In this document: positions 8,614-18,287 of the stretch, piece by piece
How positions within the stretch are numbered: the stretch's first letter is position 1
Layout: every line of letters begins with the position of its first letter
From: Bradyrhizobium sp. Leo170
GTDB taxonomy: Bacteria; Pseudomonadota; Alphaproteobacteria; Rhizobiales; Xanthobacteraceae
NCBI RefSeq assembly: GCF_004296405.1
Contig: NZ_PSRR01000040.1
Coordinates: 1 to 39,296, forward strand
Length of the DNA: 39,296 bases
Direction of reading: 5' to 3'
The notes under the pieces: model-generated
What the model was told of the DNA's origin: nothing
Databases searched by the model: none
The model's input: only the letters and a program-made list of their open reading frames with translations
Position numbers and translations under genes: made by a program

Positions 8614-10682
8614 GGCGGCGATGTTTCGAAATAGGTCTTGTGCTGTGCGAGCGTTTCCGACAGCACGAGGATGCTGCCGCGCGCCCGCTCCCTGACGGGC
8701 AATCCCGGCGTCGTGCGCGCGACCGCGGCAAGCTCCCCGTCGAAGTCGGCGAGGCGCTCGATCGCAGTCGCGATGTCGGCTTGCGCGACCGCATCCAGTG
8801 CAACGGAGAATTCCTGATCGAGATCGAAGCGGCCGGCGACGGGGCGAAGCCGGATGATGGCATTGCCCACCACCAGGGCCGACAGAAGATCGGAGCGTGC
8901 CGCCGGCTCGGTTTGCTCGGGAAGCGCCTGCAGGTAGTTGTAGATCCGTCCTTCCCACGCTTGCGATGTCAGTTGGAGTCGGTTGGTGGCAAGCCGCCGC
9001 AACTCCCGCAGCGTCCGCCCCAGCAGGCGGCGGACACGGAGCTCCGCCGATACCGGCGGCACCATACGGAATGCAAGCGCAGCCGACGCAAGTCCCACGA
9101 AGATCGCCAGCGCGACATTATAGAAGGCGAGCGTGTTGTAGGTCATCTGGTTCGCCGGCCCGAGCAGCGGAATGAAAGTCGCGACCAGCGCGATGAAGAC
9201 CGGCGGCAGCCAGGGTTGGGTCATCAACGCACCGGCCGGAATGAGGACAAGCCCGATCACAAGACAGAGGCCGGCGAAGGATGTCATCTGCGGCAAAAGC
9301 GCGAAGTTGGCGATGGCCGCGAGCACGGCGGTGATGGCGGCGCCGACCATGAACAGCATGGTGATGGCATAGGCCTGATCGGGCCGGGCCGAAAACAGGG
9401 TGAGCGCGATCGCCGCGAAGGCGATGGCAAACGCGCCGTTCGGCCACGCCGTCACGATCCAGAGCATTTCGACCGCGGCAATCGCGATGAACGCCCGCGC
9501 CGCGTTGAGAACCGAAGGCGCATAGTCCGGAACTGGAAGCCTTGCACGCCGCTGCGCCCGAACGGGCTGTGTGGGATCAGTCAGCACCAGCAAGCCGCCG
9601 AGCGCTTTTCGAAGCGCAAGCAGCGACCGCGCCGCCTCATCGGCGATCAGCTTGACCGACGGCGTCGCACATCGGATGGCGAGCAATCCACGCACTGCGG
9701 CGGCACATGACATGCGCAAAGGCGCCGGATTGACCTGTGCGGTCGTCGCAGCGCCGGAGGACAGAACCGTCAGGTCGGGCGGAAAGCTGCGCGCGATCTG
9801 GCCGATCTCATGCCGCCCCTGTTCGCTTGGCAGCAGATCAAGATGGACGGCCACCCGTCGCCATGCGGACATCGCGCGGAGAAGAGCGGTCGATGCCGAC
9901 TCTAATTCCCGCATGTGATAGCGAACCTCGTAGGACTCGCCGCCTGCCTCATCCATGACGGGATCGAGAGCGCCGATCCGTTGCGCCAGACCGGAGCCGA
10001 TCCGGCGGGATTCTTCCGGCCCCTCTCGCCTTCCCGACAACGTCGCGACGAGCTGAGCCAGGATTTCCGTCGCCAGTGCGGCCATCTCCTTTGCCAGCCG
10101 GCTTGGCGCATCGCCGAAATCCGTCATCGTCATCACCAGGCCCGCGCACACGATGCCGACGCAGATCTCGCTGGCGCGGCTCACTGCAAGCGTGAAGACC
10201 TCGCCATTCGCGCCGCCGGTGGCGCCGAGCAAGTCGATTGCGACGATCGCCGCCGTGAAGCCGGCGAGCGCTGCCGAATAGGACGCGAAATTGCGCAGCA
10301 GCGTCGCCATGAAGGCGCAGCCTGCGCCCCAAAGCGCCAATCCAAGCAGGAATCCGACGCGCTGTTGCGGAAAGAGCGCCGCCAGCACCACAATCGCCAC
10401 AGCGCCGATCACCGTCCCGATCAGGCGAAACCAGCCCTTGCGCAGCGCAGCTCCGAGGTGCGGCTGGCTGACGATGGCCGCCGACGCGCCCGCCCAGGAT
10501 GGATTCTCGAGCTGAAGCCAGAAGCTGAGATAGAGGGCGAGACAAACGCCGGCCCAAAGGCGCAAGCCAAACAGCAGCGCCGACGCCGGGACCTGCAGCC
10601 GGTCGGCGAGCCGTCTTGCGTCAGGCAGCCGCCTCGCAGTCCAATCAATCAGGAGCGATGCCGCCCTGGTCATCTGCCTCAC
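8610..10682 (-). CDS. FUSC-family exporter subunit (AaeB-like)
   Basis: Inner-membrane component of an aromatic-acid-type efflux pump, about 690 residues. It shows the duplicated FUSC layout: a membrane block at roughly 35-185 (including LFGLRLWAGVCLALYLSFWL), a soluble region, a second block at roughly 400-540, and a soluble C-terminal part. The GTG at 10682 is the longest start; an ATG three codons later (10673) is preceded by GAGG and is equally possible. It begins 51 bases after the bd oxidase subunit II gene, on the same strand, so the exporter genes may be expressed with the respiratory genes upstream. Confidence 0.9.
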   Translation of the reverse strand: MRQMTRAASLLIDWTARRLPDARRLADRLQVPASALLFGLRLWAGVCLALYLSFWLQLENPSWAGASAAIVSQPHLGAALRKGWFRLIGTVIGAVAIVVLAALFPQQRVGFLLGLALWGAGCAFMATLLRNFASYSAALAGFTAAIVAIDLLGATGGANGEVFTLAVSRASEICVGIVCAGLVMTMTDFGDAPSRLAKEMAALATEILAQLVATLSGRREGPEESRRIGSGLAQRIGALDPVMDEAGGESYEVRYHMRELESASTALLRAMSAWRRVAVHLDLLPSEQGRHEIGQIARSFPPDLTVLSSGAATTAQVNPAPLRMSCAAAVRGLLAIRCATPSVKLIADEAARSLLALRKALGGLLVLTDPTQPVRAQRRARLPVPDYAPSVLNAARAFIAIAAVEMLWIVTAWPNGAFAIAFAAIALTLFSARPDQAYAITMLFMVGAAITAVLAAIANFALLPQMTSFAGLCLVIGLVLIPAGALMTQPWLPPVFIALVATFIPLLGPANQMTYNTLAFYNVALAIFVGLASAALAFRMVPPVSAELRVRRLLGRTLRELRRLATNRLQLTSQAWEGRIYNYLQALPEQTEPAARSDLLSALVVGNAIIRLRPVAGRFDLDQEFSVALDAVAQADIATAIERLADFDGELAAVARTTPGLPVRERARGSILVLSETLAQHKTYFETSPP

Positions 10683-10733
10683 CTACGCACATCGGGCAGG
10701 CTGCCCGCTGGTTTCGATCGAGGTCATGCCGCA

Positions 10734-11720
10734 TCAGTAATGATCGGTCATGGGACCGACCTTGCCACGGAACACGCGGTAGCCGATCACGATGTAGAGC
10801 AGCATGAGTGGGAACACGAACAGGCCCTCGCCCCAGAACATGAAGGCGAGGCTGGAATGCGGCGCGGCCGCCTCCTCGATCGTGATGACGGAGGGGATCA
10901 TGTAGGGCCAGAACGACAGCGCCAGTGTCCCAAAGGCGGTAACGAAGATCGTCACCACCATGTGGAACGGCCAGTAATCGTCATGGCGCAGGATGCTGGT
11001 GGCAAGCACCAGCGCCGCGCCGGCGCCGATCGCCGGAAACACGAACAGATACGGCCTTTCCGTCCACCGCTGCAGGATCGGAAGATTCTCGATGAGCGCA
11101 TGGGCAAAGACGACGACCAGGAACACCAGCACCGCGATCGCAAGGATCGGGATCTGGCGGCGCGCGGTGGCGCGAACGGACCCCTCGCTCTTCCTCACCA
11201 GCCAGCAGGCTCCGAGCAGCGCGTATCCAAGGCAAAGGCCGATACCGCACAGCACCGAAAATCCGCTCAGCCACCCAAGCGCGCCGCCGGAATATTCGCC
11301 ATTGGTGAATTGCAGTCCTTCGACCAGCCCTCCGACCATCACGCCTTGCATGAAGCTTGCGGCAAATGAGCCGCCGGAAAAGGACAGGTCCCACACCCAG
11401 CGCGAGGCCAGCGTCTTGTTGCGGAACTCGAATGCTACGCCGCGCAGGATCAACCCCAGCAGCATGACGATGACGGGGATATAGAAGGCGGAGAGCAGTA
11501 TCGAATAGGCCGCGGGAAAGGCGCCCCACAGAATCACGCCCGCGACGACGAGCCAGGTCTCGTTGCCATCCCAGACCGGCGCGACGGTATGCAGCATTTC
11601 GTTTCGATCCTTCTCGTTCTTCGCCAGGCCGAACAGCATGCCGACGCCGAGATCGAATCCATCGAGCAAGAGATAGATCAGGATACTGATAGCGAGCAGC
11701 GCAACCCAGAACATCACCAT
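10734..11720 (-). CDS. cioB: Cytochrome bd-type quinol oxidase subunit II (CioB/CydB)
   Basis: Second subunit of the bd quinol oxidase, 328 residues and strongly hydrophobic. The N-terminal helix carries LLLDGFDLGVGMLFG and is followed by the family's WDGNETWLVVAG motif, both diagnostic of CydB/CioB. GGGAG seven bases upstream supports the ATG. It starts two bases after the stop of subunit I. No CydX-like small subunit is visible in the 51 bases before the next gene. Confidence 0.95.
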   Translation of the reverse strand: MVMFWVALLAISILIYLLLDGFDLGVGMLFGLAKNEKDRNEMLHTVAPVWDGNETWLVVAGVILWGAFPAAYSILLSAFYIPVIVMLLGLILRGVAFEFRNKTLASRWVWDLSFSGGSFAASFMQGVMVGGLVEGLQFTNGEYSGGALGWLSGFSVLCGIGLCLGYALLGACWLVRKSEGSVRATARRQIPILAIAVLVFLVVVFAHALIENLPILQRWTERPYLFVFPAIGAGAALVLATSILRHDDYWPFHMVVTIFVTAFGTLALSFWPYMIPSVITIEEAAAPHSSLAFMFWGEGLFVFPLMLLYIVIGYRVFRGKVGPMTDHY

Positions 11721-11722
11721 GT

Positions 11723-13135
11723 CTATTCTCCCGCACTGATATAGCTGCGCGCGGCGACCGAGGGCTGGTCCGCCATCGACATTGGCCGGTTCGGCGCAGC
11801 TTCGCGCGGCTCCGTGGTCGGAATTCCGGCCGGGCCGGCACGCAGCAGCCGATAGATGTAGTAGGTGCCGAACGAAAAGATGAACGCATAGACCAGGACG
11901 AACAGGATCAGCGTGGTCAAGGCGGCGGACGCGGTGAGGAACGGCGTCATCGCATCAGCCGTGCGCAGCACGCCATAGACGGTCCAGGGCTGACGGCCGA
12001 CTTCCGCGGTGTACCAGCCGGTGAGGATCGCAATCCATGGCAGCGGAAAGCTGAGGAAGATGCCCCAGAGCAGCAGGCGGCTGCGCTCGAGGCGATGCTT
12101 GAGCTCGAGATAGGTCCCGAGCCAGGCCAGTCCCAGCATCAGGAGACCGCAGCCGACCATGATGCGGAAGGTGAAGAACGGGATGATCACCGGCGGCCGG
12201 TCCTGCGGTGGAAATGTCGTCAGCCCGACTTCCTTCGACGTCAGGCTCATGCTGCCGATGATGCTGCCGAGCACGGGAATGCTGATCGCGTATTTGTTGG
12301 ACTCCGTACTCGGATCGGGGATCGCGATCAGCACCTCGGAGGCTGGCTGCTCGTCATGCCAGCGGGCCTCGATCGCGGCGAATTTCGCCGGCTGATAATC
12401 GTGGACGTAATCGCCGACGAGATGTCCGATGAAGAGCTGGATCGGAAGCAGCACCGCCGCAAGCGAAAGGCCCATGCGCAGCATGACCCGCGCCTCGGCG
12501 TAATAGGTCCGCCGCAGCAGGTACCACGCGCCCGTCGCCGCCACACAGAACGCGCCGGTCAGGAAGGATGCCAACAGCATGTGCGGAAAGCGCACCCAGA
12601 CCACGCGATTGAAGAGGATCGCGACCCAGTCGTCGGGGGCGAACTGTCCTTTCTCCATGACATAGCCGACCGGCGCCTGCATCCAACTATTGTTGACCAT
12701 GATCCAGAACGCCGAAAGCGTCGTCCCCAACGCCACCATGGCGGTCGAGAACAGATAGAACCATGGCGGCACGCGATTGCGGCCGAAGATGAGGATACCG
12801 AAGAAGCTGGCCTCCAGCATGAAGGCAGTGAATGTCTCGTAAGAGAGCAGCGGCCCCTGGATCGGTCCCGACATCTTGGCCAGCACGCTCCAGTTGGTGC
12901 CGAACTGGAACCCCATGACCACGCCCGACACCACGCCCATGCCGAAGGCGACGCCGAAGATCTTGAGCCAGAACTCGAACAGCGTCCGGTACACCTGTTT
13001 GCCGGTACGCATGTGCATCGCTTCGAGAACGGTCAGCCAGGCGGCAAGGCCGATCGTGAACGAGGGAAAGATAATGTGAAACGAGATGGTGAACGCAAAC
13101 TGCAATCGCGACAGAAGAAGTGCCGTGACGTCCAT
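11723..13135 (-). CDS. cioA: Cytochrome bd-type quinol oxidase subunit I (CioA/CydA), short Q-loop
   Basis: Oxidises quinol and reduces oxygen to water without pumping protons. At 470 residues it has the short Q-loop of the CioA (cyanide-insensitive) branch; E. coli CydA is 522. By alignment from memory, H20 is the haem b595 ligand, H185 and M326 are haem b558 ligands, E100 and E108 are the conserved acidic residues, and K251 with E256 (KFAAIE) match the quinol-site pair K252/E257 of E. coli. The GRQPW motif is at 380-384. AGGAGA six bases upstream supports the start. It lies 18 bases after mqo, which supplies quinol. Confidence 0.95.
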   Translation of the reverse strand: MDVTALLLSRLQFAFTISFHIIFPSFTIGLAAWLTVLEAMHMRTGKQVYRTLFEFWLKIFGVAFGMGVVSGVVMGFQFGTNWSVLAKMSGPIQGPLLSYETFTAFMLEASFFGILIFGRNRVPPWFYLFSTAMVALGTTLSAFWIMVNNSWMQAPVGYVMEKGQFAPDDWVAILFNRVVWVRFPHMLLASFLTGAFCVAATGAWYLLRRTYYAEARVMLRMGLSLAAVLLPIQLFIGHLVGDYVHDYQPAKFAAIEARWHDEQPASEVLIAIPDPSTESNKYAISIPVLGSIIGSMSLTSKEVGLTTFPPQDRPPVIIPFFTFRIMVGCGLLMLGLAWLGTYLELKHRLERSRLLLWGIFLSFPLPWIAILTGWYTAEVGRQPWTVYGVLRTADAMTPFLTASAALTTLILFVLVYAFIFSFGTYYIYRLLRAGPAGIPTTEPREAAPNRPMSMADQPSVAARSYISAGE

Positions 13136-13153
13136 CGAAAGTCTCCTGTCCTC

Positions 13154-14692
13154 TCAAGCTCGCTGCGCTGCCGACGTCGGCGTGGCGGCTGGCGGTGGAA
13201 TGTTGTCGACCTTCAGAACCTGGGCGGTCATCGCACGAATGCGCCGGCAGAAATCCGCATCATCGATCAGCGATATGCCGTAGGAGGGGATGATCTGCTT
13301 CAGCTTGGGCAGCCAGGCATTCGCCGTGAGCTCGTCGGCAAAGCACTTCTCCAGCACGCTGATGGCGATGAAGGCTGCGGTCGAGGCGCCCGGCGAAGCG
13401 CCGAGCAGCGCGACCAGCGAATGATCCGCAGCACCGACCAGTTCGGTGCCGAATTCGAGCAGTCCGCCGCGCTTGACGTCAGGCTTGATGATCTGGACGC
13501 GCTGGCCGGCGACCTGCAATCGCCAGTCCTTCGGATCGACATTCGGAAAATACTGGTCGAGCGTCGCCAGGCGATGGCTTTCGGATTGCAGCACCTGCCC
13601 GATCAGATATTCGGTCAGATCGAAATTGTCGCGCGCCACCGCAAGCAGCGGTTCGACGTTGGCGGGCCGGATCGACTCGAACAAATCGAGCCGCGATCCG
13701 TGCTTGAGGAACTTGCTCGAGAAGCCGGCATAGGGACCGAACAGGAGCGAGTGCTGCCCGCCGATGACGCGGGTGTCGAGATGCGGCACCGACATTGGCG
13801 GCGAGCCGACCGCGGCCTTGCCATAGACCTTGGCGTGGTGACGCTTGTTGACCGCGGGATCGTCGCAGCGCAGCCAGATTCCCGAGACGGGGAAGCCGCC
13901 ATAGCCGTGGCCTTCCGGAATACCGGATTTCTGCAAGAGCGGAAGCGCGCCGCCGCCGGCGCCGATGAACACGAACTTCGCCTTGACCGACCGCTTCTCG
14001 CCGGTGTCGGTATCGCGAACCTCGATCTGCCAACGACCGTCCTGATCGTGGACGAGATCGGTGACGACGCTCTTGTAGTGGACAGCGCAGCCGGGCTGGC
14101 TGACGAGATGATGAACCAGATGATGGGTCAGCGACCCGTAGTCGACATCGGTGCCGGTGATGATCCGTGTTGCAGCGACCGGATCGTCGCCACTGCGGCC
14201 TTCCATCACCAGCGGCACCCAGTCAGCGATTTGCTTCGGATCCTCGGTATACTCCATGCCCTCATAGCAATGATGGGCCGACATCGCCTTGAAGCGCTTG
14301 TTGAGGAAGCCGACATTGTCGGCGCCCGACACGAAGCTCATATGCGGAACCGGGTGAATGAAGGAGCGCGGATCCGAAATCGCGCCCTTGCCGACCAGGT
14401 AGGACCAGAACTGCCGCGACAGGTCGAATTCGACGTTGACCTGCAGCGCCTTGGAAATGTCGATGCTGCCGTCCGCACGCTCCGGCGTGTAGTTCATCTC
14501 GCAATTGGCGGCGTGCCCGGTGCCGGCATTGTTCCAGGCATCCGAGCTTTCCAGCCCGCAATCCTCCAGGACCTCGAACATCGAGATGGTGAGCTGTGGC
14601 TCCAGTTCCTTGAGGAAGACGCCTACCGTAGCGCTCATGATGCCTGCGCCGATGAGGACGACGTCCGGTTCACCAGTGGGGGTGCTCTGCAT
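13154..14692 (-). CDS. mqo: Malate:quinone oxidoreductase
   Basis: A peripheral membrane FAD enzyme that oxidises malate to oxaloacetate and reduces quinone directly, bypassing NADH. At 512 residues it has the usual family length. The N-terminus carries the FAD-binding stretch VVLIGAGIMSATVGVFL, followed by the family's SSDAWNNAGTGHAANCEMNYTP-like segment and a C-terminal GASPGAST. The open frame extends 15 codons further, but AAGGAG six bases before the ATG at 14692 fixes the start. It lies between a small cupin gene and the bd oxidase genes; with fumC two genes upstream, the order follows the metabolic order fumarate, malate, oxaloacetate, quinol, oxygen. Confidence 0.96.
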   Translation of the reverse strand: MQSTPTGEPDVVLIGAGIMSATVGVFLKELEPQLTISMFEVLEDCGLESSDAWNNAGTGHAANCEMNYTPERADGSIDISKALQVNVEFDLSRQFWSYLVGKGAISDPRSFIHPVPHMSFVSGADNVGFLNKRFKAMSAHHCYEGMEYTEDPKQIADWVPLVMEGRSGDDPVAATRIITGTDVDYGSLTHHLVHHLVSQPGCAVHYKSVVTDLVHDQDGRWQIEVRDTDTGEKRSVKAKFVFIGAGGGALPLLQKSGIPEGHGYGGFPVSGIWLRCDDPAVNKRHHAKVYGKAAVGSPPMSVPHLDTRVIGGQHSLLFGPYAGFSSKFLKHGSRLDLFESIRPANVEPLLAVARDNFDLTEYLIGQVLQSESHRLATLDQYFPNVDPKDWRLQVAGQRVQIIKPDVKRGGLLEFGTELVGAADHSLVALLGASPGASTAAFIAISVLEKCFADELTANAWLPKLKQIIPSYGISLIDDADFCRRIRAMTAQVLKVDNIPPPAATPTSAAQRA

Positions 14693-14733
14693 GGATGTCT
14701 CCTTGCTGGTTGGATGTCGCTGTCCTGAACGGC

Positions 14734-15138
14734 TCACGCCGAGGCCGGCTGGTGCTCCTTGGTGCGGAACGGCACATGCGCGCCAGGGTGCAGCACCACA
14801 TAGGCGCGGCGCCAGGATGAATCGTCGGTCAGCTTCCAGCTATGCCCGGAGCCGACGGTGTCTTCCGCCAGCAGGATGTCGCCGGGATGCAACAGGAAAT
14901 GCTCGCCGTCGCGGGTCTGGAAATCGAGCGTTCCGGAGAGCGTGATCACCAGTTGGCGGATCGGCGCGGTGTGCCAGGCGAACGCGCCGCCCGATGCCGT
15001 CTCCTGGAAGGAGATGGTGACGACGTCGACCTTGCTGCTGAGCCAGTCGCCGCGCTGGCCGGGTTCAAGATCGATGAGCCCTTCCTCGAAATGCGAATTG
15101 CTGTCCTCACCGGTCCATAACCTGACGCATCTGATCAT
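14734..15138 (-). CDS. Small single-domain cupin protein, function unknown
   Basis: A 134-residue protein with one cupin fold. The likely metal-site regions are FAWHTAPIRQLVITLSG (motif 1) and LHPGDILLAEDTVGSGHSW (motif 2). Motif 1 has a single His where most metal cupins have two, so the metal set may be incomplete. AAGGAG six bases upstream supports the ATG. It lies between fumC (11 bases upstream) and mqo (41 bases downstream), so it is co-transcribed with two consecutive tricarboxylic-acid-cycle enzymes. It could sense or bind a dicarboxylate; I infer this only from location. Confidence 0.85.
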   Translation of the reverse strand: MIRCVRLWTGEDSNSHFEEGLIDLEPGQRGDWLSSKVDVVTISFQETASGGAFAWHTAPIRQLVITLSGTLDFQTRDGEHFLLHPGDILLAEDTVGSGHSWKLTDDSSWRRAYVVLHPGAHVPFRTKEHQPASA

Positions 15139-15149
15139 GCTGTGCTCCT

Positions 15150-16586
15150 TCAGCGTGTCGGTGTGCCGGCTTTGACCGGCGCATTGCCCTGGGCCACATA
15201 GGGCTTGACCATCTTGGCGGGATCGACGATGCGGTCGAACTCCGACTCGCTGACGAAGCCGAGCTTCAGCGCCGCCGCTTTCAGCGTGAGATCGTTGTCC
15301 ATGGCATAGTGCGCGATCGCCGAGGCCTTGTCGTAGCCGATCACGGGCGCGAGCGCGGTGACCAGCATCAGCGAGCGCTCGACATATTCCTTGATCTTCT
15401 TCTGGTTCGGCTTGGTGCCCTCGACCAGGAACCTGCGGAAATTCGTGCAGCCGTCGGTCAGGATCGTGATCGACTGGGCGATGTTGTGGATCATCAGCGG
15501 CTTGTAGACGTTCATCTCCAGATAGCCGCTGGCTCCGCCGAACCCGACCGCGACGTCGTTCGCCATCACCTGCACCGCGATCATCGTCAGCGCCTCGGCC
15601 TGGGTCGGGTTGACCTTGCCCGGCATGATCGAGGAGCCCGGCTCGTTCTCGGGAATCATCAGTTCGGCAAAGCCGGCGCGCGGGCCGCAGGACATCAGGC
15701 GGATGTCGTTGCCGATCTTATAGAGCGACACCGCAAGCGTGCGCAGCGTGCCGGAAAGCTGCACCAGCGCATCATGCGCGCCCTGCACGGTGAATTTGTT
15801 CGGCGCGCTGACGAAGGGCAGTTCGGTGAGGCGTGCGATCTCGGCGGCGACCGCCTCGGCGAAGCCAGGCGCCGCATTGATGCCGGTGCCCACCGCGGTG
15901 CCGCCAAGCGCGAGCCGGAACACGCCCTTGAGCGCGTCCTCGATCCGCGCAAGGTCATCGGCGAGCATGCCGGCATAGCCCGACCATTCCTGGCCGAGCG
16001 TCAGCGGCGTCGCATCCTGCATGTGGGTGCGGCCGATCTTGACGACGTCGTCCCACTGCGTGGCCTTGGCATCGATCGCATCGTGCAGGGCCTTCACCGC
16101 GGGAACAAGGCGCTGCGTCACGTTGACGGCGGCCGCGATGTACATGGCGGAAGGAAAACTGTCGTTCGACGATTGCGACATGTTGACGTGATCGTTCGGA
16201 TGAACCGGATGCTTGCTGCCGAGCGGCGTTCCCGCGAGCTGGCAGCATCGGTTCGAGATCACCTCGTTGACGTTCATGTTGAATTGCGTGCCGCTGCCGG
16301 TCATCCAGACATGCAGCGGAAACATGTCGTGATGCTGGCCCTGCAGGATCTCGTCGCAGACATGGACGATCAGCTTGTGGACCTTGGTATCGAGCCGCTT
16401 GCCGGCATGATTGGCGTTCGCGGCCGCCTTTTTCAGGATTGCATACGACTGGATCATCTCGCGCGGCATCAGGTCCTTGCCGATACTGAAGTGCTCGAGC
16501 GAGCGCTGGGTCTGGGCGCCCCAGAGCTTGTCGGCGGGGACATCGACTTCACCAAGACTGTCGGTTTCCTTGCGGAGGTCATTCAT
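15150..16586 (-). CDS. fumC: Class II fumarate hydratase
   Basis: Iron-independent fumarase that hydrates fumarate to malate, 478 residues. The superfamily signature [11 protein letters not shown] is at residues 317-327 and contains the catalytic-loop serine. Other family blocks are [14 protein letters not shown] (96-109), [11 protein letters not shown] (137-147) and the active-site [10 protein letters not shown] (185-194). GAGAGG five bases before the ATG supports the start. It is the first gene of a dense run through the cupin, mqo, bd oxidase and exporter genes, so its upstream region (16587-16865) probably carries the operon promoter. Aspartase is similar, but the GRTHMQDA block fits fumarase. 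Confidence 0.96.
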   Translation of the reverse strand: MNDLRKETDSLGEVDVPADKLWGAQTQRSLEHFSIGKDLMPREMIQSYAILKKAAANANHAGKRLDTKVHKLIVHVCDEILQGQHHDMFPLHVWMTGSGTQFNMNVNEVISNRCCQLAGTPLGSKHPVHPNDHVNMSQSSNDSFPSAMYIAAAVNVTQRLVPAVKALHDAIDAKATQWDDVVKIGRTHMQDATPLTLGQEWSGYAGMLADDLARIEDALKGVFRLALGGTAVGTGINAAPGFAEAVAAEIARLTELPFVSAPNKFTVQGAHDALVQLSGTLRTLAVSLYKIGNDIRLMSCGPRAGFAELMIPENEPGSSIMPGKVNPTQAEALTMIAVQVMANDVAVGFGGASGYLEMNVYKPLMIHNIAQSITILTDGCTNFRRFLVEGTKPNQKKIKEYVERSLMLVTALAPVIGYDKASAIAHYAMDNDLTLKAAALKLGFVSESEFDRIVDPAKMVKPYVAQGNAPVKAGTPTR

Positions 16587-16865
16587 CGCAGCCTCTCTTT
16601 GCGCGCGGTTCGGAAAACAAGCATTGACGCCTCACAATAAGGCTACGTTCGGTGCCGCGTTCAGGCTTCCTGAAACGAACGTCTTTTACGGAATTGCATG
16701 GCAGGACTGCGCCGCCGCAATCTTCATCAACTCTCTGTCGTCACGAGCAAGAACGAGCGAGCGCCGCCGCAGAAGGACGCGCGCGCAAACCACGCGAACG
16801 CATCGGCGCGTGCGGCCGCGATTCCGTTATCTCATTACTTACTTGGACCGATGCCGCGGCGGCAT
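16587..16865 (-). promoter_or_regulatory. Upstream region of the fumC respiratory operon
   Basis: The 279 bases between fdhD and fumC probably carry the promoter of the fumC-to-HlyD run. I searched for an FNR/FixK palindrome and saw none. No small conserved frame is visible. I cannot identify -35/-10 elements reliably. Confidence 0.35.
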
Positions 16866-17723
16866 TCACGCCGTCGCAAAGCCATCGCCCGTCTCAACCG
16901 GACGCCGGTGCACTCCCTGTGCGAAGACGATACGATCTGGATGCGTGAACACTTCGTAGCCGTCATCGCGCGCAACCGCGATCAAGGTGATCCCGGCTTC
17001 GTCAGCGGTCTTGATCGCGAGCGTCGTCGGCGCGGAAACGGCGACGATGACGGGCGCGCCGATCATGGCCGTCTTCTGCACCATCTCGACCGAGATGCGG
17101 CTCGTGAGCAGAACGGCGCCGTTCGCAACCGACCTGTTGTGACGGATCAGCGCGCCGGCAAGCTTGTCGAGCGCATTGTGGCGGCCGACATCCTCGCGCA
17201 CGGGGCCGACGCCGCCATCGGCTTGCCAGAAAGCGGCCGCGTGCACGGCGCGGGTTCTCTGATTGAGGTCTTGCAAGGAGGGAAGCGCGCGCATGGCCTC
17301 CAAGAGATCGCGTGCATCGAACGTCGCGCCCTTCTTCACCCTGGGAACCGCGCGCCTCGCCTGCACCAGGCTTTCGATGCCGCAAAGCCCGCAGCCGACG
17401 GGGCCCACGGAGGCACGCCGCCGCGCGAACAGGGCCGCGGTCCGATTTTCTGCAAGCCAGATCCGGACCTCGATGCCGAGATCAGTCTCGATCAGATCAA
17501 GGCTCCTGATCTCGTCGGCGCGGGCAACGATGCCCTCGGTCACGGCGAAGCCAATGCCGAAATCCTTCAGATCGGCGGGCGTCGCCATCATCACGGCATA
17601 GGTCGATCCGTCGAAGGTCAGCGCAATGGCGGTCTCCTCCGCCACCGCCCGCGACGATGAACTCGCGCGGCCACCCCGCCAGTTCAGGCCGGCCCGTTCG
17701 ATGAAAGCACCATTGGCGGCCAT
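16866..17723 (-). CDS. fdhD: FdhD formate dehydrogenase sulfurtransferase
   Basis: Transfers sulfur from a cysteine desulfurase to the molybdenum cofactor of formate dehydrogenases. About 285 residues, the normal length. The diagnostic CGLCG motif (GPVGCGLCGIES) carries the two sulfur-relay cysteines, and the conserved REDVGRHNALDKL block follows. The ATG at 17723 is preceded by GAGGTGATC, a nearly perfect match to the 16S rRNA tail; the GTG two codons upstream would overlap that site. It is not beside a dehydrogenase but lies 14 kb from the YdeP-like gene on the same strand, and may serve that enzyme or others elsewhere. Confidence 0.95.
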   Translation of the reverse strand: MAANGAFIERAGLNWRGGRASSSSRAVAEETAIALTFDGSTYAVMMATPADLKDFGIGFAVTEGIVARADEIRSLDLIETDLGIEVRIWLAENRTAALFARRRASVGPVGCGLCGIESLVQARRAVPRVKKGATFDARDLLEAMRALPSLQDLNQRTRAVHAAAFWQADGGVGPVREDVGRHNALDKLAGALIRHNRSVANGAVLLTSRISVEMVQKTAMIGAPVIVAVSAPTTLAIKTADEAGITLIAVARDDGYEVFTHPDRIVFAQGVHRRPVETGDGFATA

Positions 17724-17777
17724 GATCACCTCAGCTCGGGTTTGGCGTTGGATTCGCCTCGGGTTGCGCGGCTCAGG

Positions 17778-18287
17778 TCACGCGTTCGAGCGTCCCCTGA
17801 TGGTCTCGTAGAGGAACCAGCTCCGGCGTTCGGTTTCGTCGAGCCAGTTTTCCAGCAGGCTCGCCGTGGCGACGTCGCCATATTCGTCACAGACATTGTG
17901 AACCTGACGCATTTCCCGCGTTAGCTGCAGATTGTCGCTCAGCAATTCAGCCAGCATGTCCTGCGGATCGACATAGTCTGCATCGTTGTCGAGGATGCGC
18001 TGCTGGCGCGAGATTTGACCGATCGAGCGGATCGTGGTGCCGCCGATCTTGCGCGCGCGTTCGGCGATCGGATCGGTCATCGCGAAGATCTGGTCGGATT
18101 GCTCGTCGAGCAGAAGATGGTAATCGCGGAAGTGGCGGCCCGACATGTGCCAGTGGAAGTTCTTGGTCTTGACATAGAGCGCGAACACATCGGCCAAGAG
18201 GCCGCTGAGCGCTGCTGAGATATCGCGAGTCGCTTCGGCTTTCAGGTCGGTCGGGCTCTGCAATTCGGGGCGCGTGGACTTGAGCAT
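17778..18287 (-). CDS. dps: Dps-type ferritin, DNA protection during starvation
   Basis: A mini-ferritin that oxidises Fe(II) with peroxide, stores iron and protects DNA. The ferroxidase signature is clear: KTKNFHWHMSGRHFRDYHLLLDEQ supplies the two His, Asp and Glu ligands. The C-terminal LLENWLDETERRSWFLYE is also typical of the rhizobial branch. I prefer the ATG at 18287 (169 residues) because AAGGA is eight bases upstream. In-frame ATGs at 18296 and 18359 would add 3 or 24 residues; the outermost has no ribosome site. It lies downstream of the GlxA-type regulator gene, on the same strand. Confidence 0.92.
   Translation of the reverse strand: MLKSTRPELQSPTDLKAEATRDISAALSGLLADVFALYVKTKNFHWHMSGRHFRDYHLLLDEQSDQIFAMTDPIAERARKIGGTTIRSIGQISRQQRILDNDADYVDPQDMLAELLSDNLQLTREMRQVHNVCDEYGDVATASLLENWLDETERRSWFLYETIRGRSNA

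Noticed and set aside
12095..14728. 877-codon open frame on the + strand
   Set aside because: Antisense to cioA and mqo, both well supported; composition is a shadow pattern with no motifs.
15309..16640. 443-codon open frame on the + strand
   Set aside because: Antisense to fumC, whose signatures are unambiguous.
16587..16865. FNR/FixK box expected upstream of a bd oxidase operon
   Set aside because: No TTGAT-N4-ATCAA-like palindrome was found on reading both strands.
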